13,843 nucleotides of DNA from Alphaproteobacteria bacterium (lineage in GTDB: Bacteria; Pseudomonadota; Alphaproteobacteria; UBA8366), in NCBI GenBank assembly GCA_030743445.1, contig JASLSL010000254.1, forward strand, positions 1 to 13,843, in the 5' to 3' direction. Made by a program: the position numbers and the translations under genes. The notes beneath the pieces were generated by a model. It searched no databases, was not told the origin of the DNA, and was given only the letters and a program-made list of their open reading frames with translations. Below, in pieces: positions 1-6,836 of this stretch (positions within the stretch are counted from its first letter, which is position 1; every line of letters begins with the position of its first letter).

Positions 1-1154
1 ACCAGCTCGCGCACCGGGCGGCTGACGATCGCCTCGGCCAGGGTCTCGGCCGCGACGGTGTAGAAATCCGCCCGGCAGCCGACTTCGAGGCCGTACTCCT
101 CGAGCCCCAGCACCCTGGCGCCGCCATGGGTCGCGACGTCGAAGGCGAGGGCCAAATCCTCGTCCGACCGGAAATCGGAGCGAAAGCCGATCAGCATAGC
201 GCGCTCCAACAGATCGCCGTTGCCGTAGGGCGACCAGGTGTCGCGCACGTCGTCGTTGCCGGCACCCTGGACCACGCCCCTCTCGCGCATCCCCTTGATC
301 GTCGGAAATTGCCGGTGACCCGGCGCGTGGGTGACGTTGGTGACCCCGGCCGCGACCATGCCATCGGCCAAGCGATCGAAGGTCGCCGCGTCCGCCTCGC
401 CGAGGCAGAAGGCGTGGCTGATGTTGACCTTGCCGGCCATGCCGAGCGCCTTGGTCCGCTCGGTGATCGCCGCGACCTCGTCGAGCCCGTCGGGCGCGAA
501 ATCGTGCAGGTGGATGTCGATGCCGACCCCCTTGCGGTCGGCGAGGTCGAAGATCGCGTCGAGCTGCCCCACCATGTCATGGTCGACCCCGACCGGGTCG
601 ATGCCGCCGACCAGATCGACGCCGGCGTCGATCGCCGCCGCCATCAGCTCGATCGTGCCGGGGGACCGGGTGACCCCGTTCTGCGGGAAGGCGACGATCT
701 GGATCGGCAGTTGGTCTCGATACTTCTCGCGCACCGCGAGCACGCCCTCGACGTTCTCGAGCCCGATCTCGACCATCACGTCGACATGGGTGCGGATTTG
801 GCAGGTGCCGTTGGCGATCAGGCGGCGCACTAGATTGCCCGCACGCTCCTCGACCGGCAGAGTGATCTTGTCCCGGTTCTCGATGTCGCCAGCGATCCGG
901 CTCTCGCGGTCGGGCCCGGCCCAATACGGCATCCACGGCATGCCCATCAGGGTCTTGTCGATGTGCAGGTGGCAGTCGACCATGCCCGGCAGGACCAAGG
1001 CGCCCCCAGCGTCGATTACGGGGGCATCCGTCGCGTCGCCCCCGGGTGCCGAGAGCCCGGCGCCGATTTCGGCGATCACGCCGTCTGCGACCCGGACGTC
1101 GGCGGCAGCGCCATCGGCGAGCCTCGCGTTGACCAACAGCAGGTTGCCGGTCAT
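1..1154 (-). CDS. Cytosine-deaminase-like amidohydrolase (3' end beyond window)
   Basis: A metal-dependent TIM-barrel amidohydrolase expected to hydrolyse a C-N bond in a cyclic or amide substrate in the cytoplasm. 384 residues are visible; the C-terminus lies off the left edge. Seen: the first metal motif HLHIDK (H62, H64), a barrel strand with HLHD (H215, D218), SHAF (H247), and NDDVRDTWSPYGNGD, where D301 or D302 would be the last metal ligand. This set and its spacing match the bacterial cytosine deaminase / isopropylammelide hydrolase branch, from family knowledge. The general-acid position that is Glu in E. coli CodA (three residues after the barrel His) appears to be Asp218. The ATG at 1154 overlaps the stop of the upstream thioesterase gene by 4 bases (ATGA), so translation is likely coupled. 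The substrate cannot be named. The family call is confident; 'cytosine deaminase' itself is not. Confidence 0.85.
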   Translation of the reverse strand, partial: MTGNLLLVNARLADGAAADVRVADGVIAEIGAGLSAPGGDATDAPVIDAGGALVLPGMVDCHLHIDKTLMGMPWMPYWAGPDRESRIAGDIENRDKITLPVEERAGNLVRRLIANGTCQIRTHVDVMVEIGLENVEGVLAVREKYRDQLPIQIVAFPQNGVTRSPGTIELMAAAIDAGVDLVGGIDPVGVDHDMVGQLDAIFDLADRKGVGIDIHLHDFAPDGLDEVAAITERTKALGMAGKVNISHAFCLGEADAATFDRLADGMVAAGVTNVTHAPGHRQFPTIKGMRERGVVQGAGNDDVRDTWSPYGNGDLLERAMLIGFRSDFRSDEDLALAFDVATHGGARVLGLEEYGLEVGCRADFYTVAAETLAEAIVSRPVREL

Positions 1155-1567
1155 TTTGCGAGCTCCCGTCCCGCCGCCAGGACCTCGTCGGGGAACGGTG
1201 TCGCCTTGCGCGCCTTGCGGTCGATATGGACGCCGATCATGTCGGCGCTGGCGACCACCTCGTCGTTCGCCACGTCGTGCATCCGGTGGATGAAATGCAG
1301 CTTGCGCTCGGTGATCGCCAGGACCTCGGTGCGCACGACAAGCAAATCGCCGGCGAACAGCTCGCGCTGGTAGGTCAGGTTCTGCTGCACCGCGCCCATG
1401 GTGCGTTGGTTGTCGCGGAAATAGCCGGCGGTCATGCCGAGCTTGCCGAACAGGTGCCACGTGCCCTCGTCGAACTTGGCGACATAGAAGCGCACGTTCA
1501 TGTGCTCCATCATGTCGTGTTCCCACGGATAGACTGCGCCGCGGTATGTCTCGAACGGAGTGCCCAT
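1151..1567 (-). CDS. Hotdog-fold (4HBT) acyl-CoA thioesterase family protein
   Basis: A 138-residue single-domain hotdog protein, the normal size for the 4-hydroxybenzoyl-CoA thioesterase / YbgC / FadM group, which hydrolyses acyl-CoA or related thioesters in the cytoplasm. Seen: the N-terminal active-site region PWEHDMMEHMN (H22, N24), followed by the long central helix segment FDEGTWHLFGKLGM and the Q-x-L-x-Y-x-R-E-L strand typical of the fold. The canonical catalytic Asp/Glu of the family would fall in this HDMMEHMN stretch. The ATG at 1567 is preceded by a strong Shine-Dalgarno (GGAGGGAG, complement of 1572-1579), which fixes the start. The gene is first in a two-gene operon with the amidohydrolase (ATGA overlap) and is driven by the promoter/operator around 1647-1676. 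The acyl substrate is unknown. Confidence 0.85.
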   Translation of the reverse strand: MGTPFETYRGAVYPWEHDMMEHMNVRFYVAKFDEGTWHLFGKLGMTAGYFRDNQRTMGAVQQNLTYQRELFAGDLLVVRTEVLAITERKLHFIHRMHDVANDEVVASADMIGVHIDRKARKATPFPDEVLAAGRELAK

Positions 1568-1646
1568 TTCGCTCCCTCCATCTGTGCGGTTGGAATGACC
1601 GACACTCGCCCGGGCGCGCGCCTGAATCGACCCGGTTGTTGCGGCG

Positions 1647-1676
1647 ATGATAACTTAACGTTTACGTAAACGTCAA
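1647..1676 (-). promoter_or_regulatory. Promoter with palindromic operator, thioesterase-amidohydrolase operon
   Basis: Reading the minus strand, TTGACG (1676-1671) and TATCAT (1652-1647) each match the sigma-70 -35/-10 consensus at 5 of 6 bases, with an 18-bp spacer. A perfect 16-bp palindrome ACGTTTACGTAAACGT (1658-1673) fills most of the spacer and overlaps the -35 box. With one mismatched pair the dyad extends to 22 bp (1655-1676). An operator between the -35 and -10 boxes is the classic MerR-family arrangement. From memory, the sequence resembles sites reported for LiuR-type MerR regulators of branched-chain amino acid catabolism; that link is inference. The expected transcript start, near 1640, leaves a leader of about 70 nt before the thioesterase ATG. 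Confidence 0.6.
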
Positions 1677-1707
1677 TATTAAAAGCCGAGACATGACATC
1701 TTAAAAC

Positions 1708-1823
1708 CGTCATTCCCGCGAAAGCGGGAATCCATGCCTGAGCATTCCTGACGGCAGGATATTGTTGTTAGTGTCTCTCTGGCATGGATTCCGGGTTCGC
1801 GCTTTGCGCGCCCCGGAATGACG
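1708..1823. repeat. Composite palindromic REP/MITE-like intergenic repeat
   Basis: The ends are inverted repeats: CGTCATTCC at 1708-1716 pairs with 1815-1823, and GGAATCCATGCC at 1727-1738 pairs with 1781-1792. Each arm is itself a hairpin. The left one is TTCCCGC-GAAA-GCGGGAA (1713-1730). The right one has stem TTCCGGG/CCCGGAA (1789-1795/1812-1818) with an inner CGCGC-TTT-GCGCG stem (1798-1810). A short stem TCCTG/CAGGA (1746-1759) lies in the centre. The motif CGTCATTCCCGCGAAAGCGGGAATCC is a widespread scattered proteobacterial repeat (established knowledge; reads as RFRGNDG when translated). With the promoter before it and the selenoprotein leader after it, this element accounts for the gene-free stretch 1568-1969. 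In 1824-1969 I see only a TTGACA (1908-1913) with no convincing -10 box, and the Shine-Dalgarno at 1957-1960. Confidence 0.8.
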
Positions 1824-1956
1824 ACAGTGAGGGCAATCTCCCTCCCCCACGACGGCTGCGACAAATGATCGCCGGCCGGGCGGGCTGTTTGCCTTCCCCG
1901 CGCGGCTTTGACAGAATCCAGGACGGAACCAGAGCCGGTCGCGACGGCCGGCGTTC

Positions 1957-1960
1957 GGAG
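1957..1960 (+). promoter_or_regulatory. Shine-Dalgarno setting the GTG start of the selenoprotein
   Basis: GGAG lies 9 bases before GTG 1970. The only longer in-frame alternative, ATG 1784, falls inside the palindromic repeat and would add a low-complexity Arg/Gly/Pro-rich leader that looks non-coding. Confidence 0.6.
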
Positions 1961-1969
1961 ACTGCGCCT

Positions 1970-2851
1970 GTGAGCCACGTCCGATACATCGACAAAACGC
2001 ACGACTATTACCTGGAGCTCGGCTACGAGACGCCCTACCGCTGGGCGCATTTCGAGGACGCCCCCTTCTCGCCGCTGAAGAAGCCGCTGGCGGACAGCCG
2101 CCTGGCGCTGATCTCGACCAGCGAGATCGCGATCCGGACCTGGGCGGACCAGCGCACTCCGTTGGAAAAGGGCGAGGTCTCTAACGTCTATTCGATGCCC
2201 TCCGACACGCCGGTCGCGGATTTCTACAGCCATTCGCTGAGCTTCGACAAACACGCGACCACGCTCGACGACGTGAACGCGTTCTTCCCGATCGCGCGCC
2301 TCCACGAGCTCGCGGCCAAGGGCCGGGTCGGCGAGATCGCGCCGAACGCCTTCGGGGTCTACAACGCCTACAGCCAGCGCAAAACCCGCGAGGCCGACGC
2401 GCCCGAGGTGCTGCGGCGCTGCCGCGAGGACGACGTCGACGTCGTCCTGATGACGCCGGTCTGACCGGTCTGCCACCAGACCGTGAGTCTGGTCTCGCGC
2501 CACCTCGAGGAAAACGGCATCCCGACCGTGATCGTCGCCAACGCCCGCGACATCGTGGAGCACTGCGGGGTCGCGCGGCTGCTGTTCACCGACTTTCCCT
2601 TGGGCAGCCCGTGCGGCGAGCCCGGCAACGCGAAGATGCAGCGCGAGATCGTCGGCATGGCGCTCGACCTCCTGGAATCGGCGAGCGGGGCGCGCACGAC
2701 GGTCGAGGCACCGTTCAAGTGGAGCAAAGGCGAGGCCTGGAAGGAAAAGATCTTCACCAAGGAGCAGCCCTGGAAGGACGCGGTCGCGGAGGATGAATGG
2801 ATCCGCAAGAAGGAGCTCTACCGCAAGCTCAAATCCGAGGGAAAGGTCTGA
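1970..2851 (+). CDS. Selenocysteine-containing reductase, selenoprotein B (GrdB/PrdB)-like
   Basis: Reads as 293 residues if the in-frame TGA at 2462-2464 is decoded as selenocysteine 165. Without recoding it gives a 164-residue piece and an orphan downstream piece, both clearly coding and in the same frame. Seen: the start VSHVRYIDKTHDYY, the segment LMTPV-U-PVCHQTVSLVSRHL (U165, C168: UxxC), then IPTVIVANARDIVEHCG and DFPLGSPCGEPGN. These resemble the glycine/sarcosine/betaine and D-proline reductase selenoprotein B family, in which a Sec-containing subunit takes part in reductive C-N cleavage. Classical GrdB is longer (about 430 residues, from memory), and no other grd or prd component is in the window, so the substrate is unknown. 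No signal peptide or membrane segment is seen; cytoplasmic location is likely. TGA serves as a normal stop in neighbouring genes (lipB, thioesterase, glutaredoxin), so this is not a changed genetic code. The gene overlaps the glutaredoxin-like gene at TGATG. The alternative is a sequencing error or a decayed TGC codon; the SECIS-like hairpin argues against both. Confidence 0.85.
2462..2464 (+). other. In-frame TGA read as selenocysteine (Sec165)
   Basis: This is the only in-frame stop between 1970 and 2849. It sits at the first position of U-P-V-C, where a redox Cys or Sec is expected, and reading continues in the same frame with well-conserved-looking sequence to 2851. Confidence 0.85.
2475..2493 (+). 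promoter_or_regulatory. Bacterial SECIS-like stem-loop
   Basis: A perfect 7-bp stem, ACCAGAC (2475-2481) with GTCTGGT (2487-2493), closes a 5-nt loop CGTGA (2482-2486). The loop G at 2483 is the second loop base and is followed by T, giving the apical GU that SelB recognises. It lies 19 bases after the last base of the TGA, within the roughly 16-37 nt range known for bacterial SECIS elements. No bulged U like that in E. coli fdhF is visible in the stem. The element is inside the coding sequence (codons for HQTVSLV). Confidence 0.75.
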
Positions 2852-3090
2852 TGGCGCCCGAGGTCACGGTCTACTCGACTCCGCTCTGCCAGCCCTGCGA
2901 GCAGCTCAAGGCCTATCTGCGCGACCTCGGCGTCGAGTTCGCCGCCAAGGATTTGATAATGGACGAGGACGCGGCCGAGTTCATCGACAGCAAGAACATC
3001 CGCACCTCGCCGATCCTGCGGGTCGGCGACGAGCTGCTGCACGGCGACGATCTGGAGCCGGAAAAGATCGACGCCCTGCTGGGCCTCTGA
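2851..3090 (+). CDS. Small glutaredoxin/thioredoxin-like CxxC protein
   Basis: A 79-residue glutaredoxin-like protein expected to carry out thiol-disulfide exchange in the cytoplasm. Seen: the redox motif C13-Q-P-C16 after an opening beta strand (VTVYSTP), a helix QLKAYLRDLGVEF, and RTSPILRVGD with the cis-proline at P54. The length fits a minimal glutaredoxin of the NrdH/Grx type. The ATG at 2851 shares its A with the stop of the selenoprotein (TGATG), and GAGGG (2837-2841) precedes it. A longer in-frame form from 2797 would overlap the upstream gene and add a non-family leader, so it was not used. The tight coupling suggests, by inference, that it reduces the Sec-S bond of the upstream protein. 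It converges on mgtE with only 9 bases between the two stops and no visible terminator. Confidence 0.8.
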   Translation: MAPEVTVYSTPLCQPCEQLKAYLRDLGVEFAAKDLIMDEDAAEFIDSKNIRTSPILRVGDELLHGDDLEPEKIDALLGL

Positions 3091-3099
3091 CCCGGCGCT

Positions 3100-4476
3100 C
3101 TACAACAGCACCCACGCGGCGAGGCCGAGGAACGAGAAGAACCCGATCACGTCGGTCAGCGTCGTCAGCACCACCGTCGAGCCGACGGCCGGGTCGATGT
3201 CCATACGCTCCAGCGCCAGCGGGATGACCACGCCGGCGAACCCGGCGAGCACCAGGTTGACGATCATCGCCGCCCCGATGACGGCGCCGATCACCATATC
3301 GCCGAACCAGAACCAGGCGACCGTGCCCATCACGGCGGCGAACAGCACCCCGTTGATGCCGCCGACCAGCACCTCCTTGCCAACGATGCGCATGGCGTTG
3401 GCGGGCGTCAGTTCCTTCATCGCGAGCGCCCTGACCGCGACCGTCAACGTTTGGGTCCCGGCGTTGCCGCCCATCGAGGCGACAATCGGCATCAGGATCG
3501 CCAGCGCCACCACCTTCTCGATCGCCGCGTCGAAGAAGCCGATCACGATCGAGGCGACAATCGCCGTGCCGAGATTGACCAGCAGCCACGAGAACCGCGC
3601 CCGCGTGGTGTCGAACACCGCGTCGTAGAAATCGTCCTCGCGCAGGCCGGCGAGCTTGAGAATGTCCTCCTCCGCCTCCTCGTCGATCACGTCGACCACG
3701 TCGTCGAGATCGATCGCGCCGATCAGCCGGCCGGTGTCGTCGACCACCGGGGCCGACACCAGGCCGTACTGGCGGAACAGGAACGCGACCTCCTCCTGGT
3801 CCATCGTCGCCGGCAACAAGCGCATATCTTGGTCCATGATATCGGTGACCTGGACCGGCCGCTCGGCTCGCAGCAGCCGGCTCAGCTGCACCGTGCCGAG
3901 CGGCCGGTGATCCGGACCGACGACGAAGATGACGTAGAACTCGTCCGGCAACTCGGCACCGGAGCGCATATGGTCGATGGTCTGGCCGACGTCCCAGTAA
4001 GACGGCACGGTCGCCAGCTCCCGACGCATCACCCGGCCGGCGCTGTCTTCGGGATAGCGCAGACTGTCTTCCAGCAGCGCCCGGTCCTCGGCCGGAACCG
4101 CGTCCAGGACCTCGCGCTGCTCGTCCGCCTCCAGGTCCTCGATCAGCTCGACCGCGTCGTCGCTGTCGAGTTCGGCGACGACCTCGGCGACCCGCTCGGC
4201 GTCCATGTGGTCGATCACGTCCTCGCGCACATGCTCGTCGAGATGGGCGAAGACGTCGGCGTCGACCTCCTTGATTCCGTCGAGCAGCAGATCGCGCTCG
4301 TTCTGCGGGAGCTGCTCGACGAGGTCGGCGAGGTCGGCCGCATGCAGCGAAGCGGCAAGGCGCGCGGCCTCTTCCACCCGGCCCGCCTCCAAGGCGTCGT
4401 GGACCGACCGCACAAGTTCATCGGTCAGCCCGTAGAGGCCGTCGAGCTGCTCGCGCACGTTCGCTTGCTCGGCCAT
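3100..4476 (-). CDS. mgtE: MgtE-family magnesium transporter/channel
   Basis: A 458-residue inner-membrane Mg2+ channel, normal length for the family. Domain order: an acidic, helical MgtE_N domain (about 20-140), two CBS domains (about 142-265) that sense cytosolic Mg2+ and gate the pore, a connecting helix, then five membrane helices (about 295-458). Seen: the signature PIVASMGGNAGTQTLT (330-345), and TLTDVIGFFSFLGLA near the end, with D442 at the position of the pore Asp (D432 in Thermus MgtE, from family knowledge). The ATG at 4476 begins 4 bases after the maeB stop and gives the usual N-terminus. An upstream in-frame start at 4527 would overlap maeB by 47 bases and adds a Pro/Arg leader, so it was rejected. 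No clear Shine-Dalgarno is present, so translation is probably coupled to maeB. Confidence 0.93.
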   Translation of the reverse strand: MAEQANVREQLDGLYGLTDELVRSVHDALEAGRVEEAARLAASLHAADLADLVEQLPQNERDLLLDGIKEVDADVFAHLDEHVREDVIDHMDAERVAEVVAELDSDDAVELIEDLEADEQREVLDAVPAEDRALLEDSLRYPEDSAGRVMRRELATVPSYWDVGQTIDHMRSGAELPDEFYVIFVVGPDHRPLGTVQLSRLLRAERPVQVTDIMDQDMRLLPATMDQEEVAFLFRQYGLVSAPVVDDTGRLIGAIDLDDVVDVIDEEAEEDILKLAGLREDDFYDAVFDTTRARFSWLLVNLGTAIVASIVIGFFDAAIEKVVALAILMPIVASMGGNAGTQTLTVAVRALAMKELTPANAMRIVGKEVLVGGINGVLFAAVMGTVAWFWFGDMVIGAVIGAAMIVNLVLAGFAGVVIPLALERMDIDPAVGSTVVLTTLTDVIGFFSFLGLAAWVLL

Positions 4477-4480
4477 CTTG

Positions 4481-6766
4481 CTAACCGGCGGCGGCCGAAT
4501 CCTCGTGCTGGGCGTCGACCACGGCAAGCGCCGTCATGTTGACCAGGCCGCGCACGGTGATCGACGCGGATACGATATGCGCCGGCTTGTCGACCCCGAT
4601 CAGGATCGGTCCCACGGACATCCCTTCACCCGTCACCTTTAACAGGTTGTAGGCGATGTGGGCGGCATCGATCGACGGCATGATCAGCAGATTGGCGCTG
4701 CCTTCGAACTCGGCATCCGGGAAAATTCGGTCACGAATATCCTGGCTGACCGCCGCGTCGGCGTGCATCTCGCCCTCGACCTCGAGGTCCGGATGATCGC
4801 GACGCAAAATTTCCGCCGCCTCGCGCATCTTGAGCGCCGAGGGGTACTGGGTCGTGCCGAAGTTGGAGTGCGACACCATCGCGACCTTCGGCATCATGCC
4901 GAAGTCGCGCACGTGGTCCGCCGCCAACAGCGCCATCTCGACCAGTTCCTCGACCGTCGGGTCGGGCGTCACGTGGGTATCGGCGATGAAGTACACCCCG
5001 GTCGGCAACACCACCAGGGTCAGGGCCGACAGGTCGCTCACGCCCTCGGCCTTGCCGATGATCTCCAGCACGTGGCGCAAGTGATGGACGTAGTGGCCGT
5101 AGACGCCGGATATCATCGCATCGGCCTCGCCGCGGCGCACCATCATCGCGCCGATCGCAGTCGAGCTGGTACGCAGGATCGTGCGGGCGAGATCGGGTGA
5201 AACGCCTTGCCGCGCCATGATCTCGTGGTAGCCGGTCCAGTACTCCCGGTACCGTGGGTCGTCCTCCGGGTCGCAGATTTCATAGTCCTTGCCCTCGCGC
5301 AGATGCAGGCCGAGATTCTCGATGCGGGTGTCGACGACGGCGCGCCGGCCGATCAGGATCGGTCTGGCGAACCCCTCGTCCGTCGCGACCTGTATCGCCT
5401 GCAGGACCCGGCGCGCCTCGCCCTCGACGAAGACCACGCGTTTCGGGTTCTCCCGCGCCCGCTCGAACACCGGCTTCATGACGAAGCCGGTGCGCCACAC
5501 GAACTGCAGCAATTGCTGTTCGTAGGCTTCGAAATCCTCGATCGGCCGGGTCGCGACGCCGCTCTTCATCGCCGCTTTGGCGACGGCGGGCGCGATCTCG
5601 GTGATCAGCCGCGGGTCGAACGGCTTCGGGATCAGGTAGTCGGCGCCGAAATTCGTTTCCCGCTCGCCGTAGGCCTTGGCGACGATCTCGGAACCTTCGG
5701 CGCGGGCCAGCCCGGCAAGCGCCTTGACGCAGGCGATCTTCATCTCTTCGTTGATCGTCGTGGCGCCAACGTCGAGCGCGCCGCGGAAGATGAACGGGAA
5801 GCACAGCACGTTGTTGACCTGGTTCGGGAAGTCCGAGCGGCCGGTCGCGATGATCGCGTCGGGCCGCGCCTTGCGGGCGACGTCGGGCAGGATTTCCGGC
5901 ACCGGGTTGGCGAGCGCCATGATGATCGGCTTCTTGGCCATCTTCTTGATCATCGCCGGCTTCAAGACGCCCGGCGCAGAAAGGCCGAGGAACACGTCGG
6001 CCCCTTCGATCACCTGGGAGAGTTTGCGCAAATCGGTCTTCTTGGCGTAGCGCCCCTGGCGCGCATCGACCTGGTTCTTGCGGCCTTCGTGTAGCACGCC
6101 ATCGATGTCGGTGACCCAGATGTTCTTGATCGGCAGCCCCATCGTGACCAGTTGGTCGAGGCACGCGGTCGCCGCCGCTCCGGCGCCCGAGGTTACCAGC
6201 TTTATGTCCCGCAGCTTCTTACCGACGACATGCAGCCCGTTGTAGATCGCCGCCGCGACGATGATCGCGGTGCCGTGCTGGTCGTCGTGAAACACCGGGA
6301 TGTTCATTCGCTCGCGCAACTTGTCCTCGATCGCGAAGCATTCGGGCGCCTTGATGTCCTCCAGATTGATCGCCCCGAAGGTCGGCTCGAGCGCGGCGAC
6401 CACGTCGACGAAGTGATCCACGTCGGTCGCGTCGACTTCGATATCGAACACGTCGACGCCGGCAAACTTCTTGAACAGGACCGCCTTGCCCTCCATCACC
6501 GGCTTCGAGGCCAGCGGCCCGATATTGCCGAGGCCGAGCACCGCGGTGCCGTTGGTGACGACCCCGACCAGATTGGCGCGGGCAGTGACGGTCGCCACCT
6601 CGGCGGGATCCTCGACGATGACATTGCAGGCGGCGGCGACGCCGGGCGAATAGGCCAGCGCCAGGTCGCGTTGCGTCCCCATCGGCTTGGTGGCGACGAT
6701 GCCGAGCTTTCCGGGCGGCGAGCGGCGGTGATACTCGAGCGCGTATTCCGAGATGTCGTCGGTCAT
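4481..6766 (-). CDS. maeB: NADP-dependent malic enzyme with phosphotransacetylase-like domain
   Basis: A 761-residue hybrid malic enzyme (E. coli MaeB is about 759). It decarboxylates malate oxidatively to pyruvate, giving NADPH and CO2 in the cytoplasm. The N-terminal malic domain shows LAYSPGVAAAC with Tyr39, Lys94 in KPVMEGKAVLFKKFAG, the metal site E136-D137 (NLEDIKAPE) and H160-D161-D162 (VFHDDQHGTA). The Rossmann domain shows SGAGAAA (193-199) and ALANPVPE. From about residue 430 to the end follows a phosphotransacetylase-like domain (e.g. GRSDFPNQVNN before it, then PILIGR and SNFGTTQYPSALKMREA), known in the family as a regulatory, usually catalytically silent, acetyl-CoA-sensing module. 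The ATG at 6766 has a good Shine-Dalgarno (GGGGAGA). A longer frame reaching 6880 would run into the tRNA gene and was rejected. It is co-directional with mgtE, 4 bp apart. Confidence 0.95.
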   Translation of the reverse strand: MTDDISEYALEYHRRSPPGKLGIVATKPMGTQRDLALAYSPGVAAACNVIVEDPAEVATVTARANLVGVVTNGTAVLGLGNIGPLASKPVMEGKAVLFKKFAGVDVFDIEVDATDVDHFVDVVAALEPTFGAINLEDIKAPECFAIEDKLRERMNIPVFHDDQHGTAIIVAAAIYNGLHVVGKKLRDIKLVTSGAGAAATACLDQLVTMGLPIKNIWVTDIDGVLHEGRKNQVDARQGRYAKKTDLRKLSQVIEGADVFLGLSAPGVLKPAMIKKMAKKPIIMALANPVPEILPDVARKARPDAIIATGRSDFPNQVNNVLCFPFIFRGALDVGATTINEEMKIACVKALAGLARAEGSEIVAKAYGERETNFGADYLIPKPFDPRLITEIAPAVAKAAMKSGVATRPIEDFEAYEQQLLQFVWRTGFVMKPVFERARENPKRVVFVEGEARRVLQAIQVATDEGFARPILIGRRAVVDTRIENLGLHLREGKDYEICDPEDDPRYREYWTGYHEIMARQGVSPDLARTILRTSSTAIGAMMVRRGEADAMISGVYGHYVHHLRHVLEIIGKAEGVSDLSALTLVVLPTGVYFIADTHVTPDPTVEELVEMALLAADHVRDFGMMPKVAMVSHSNFGTTQYPSALKMREAAEILRRDHPDLEVEGEMHADAAVSQDIRDRIFPDAEFEGSANLLIMPSIDAAHIAYNLLKVTGEGMSVGPILIGVDKPAHIVSASITVRGLVNMTALAVVDAQHEDSAAAG

Positions 6767-6796
6767 GGCAATTGTCTCCCCGCGGCCCCTGCGCCG

Positions 6797-6830
6797 AAGA
6801 AACAGGCCCGCCGGTATTCCGGCGGGCCTG
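6797..6830 (-). terminator. Intrinsic terminator of the tRNA-Leu gene
   Basis: A perfect 12-bp GC-rich hairpin (6803-6814 with 6819-6830, loop of 4) is followed on the minus strand by TTTCTT. It lies 6 bases after the encoded CCA and 30 bases before the maeB start codon. Confidence 0.85.
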
Positions 6831-6836
6831 ATGAAT

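Noticed and set aside
1908..1936. TTGACA (1908-1913) as a promoter for the selenoprotein
   Set aside because: There is no acceptable -10 box at 16-18 bases; it is mentioned only as a possibility.
1784..1969. Upstream in-frame ATG (1784) as start of the selenoprotein
   Set aside because: It lies in the palindromic repeat, gives an atypical Arg/Gly/Pro-rich leader, and has no Shine-Dalgarno; GTG 1970 has GGAG at 9 bases.
1679..2563. Long open frame on the minus strand over the selenoprotein gene
   Set aside because: It is antisense to clear family sequence, is rich in Arg/Asp/Val from the opposite frame, and includes the translated repeat (RFRGNDG).
1970..2851. Pseudogene broken by a nonsense mutation
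   Set aside because: There is a single TGA at the redox position of UxxC, no frame change, no other damage, and a SECIS-like hairpin follows.
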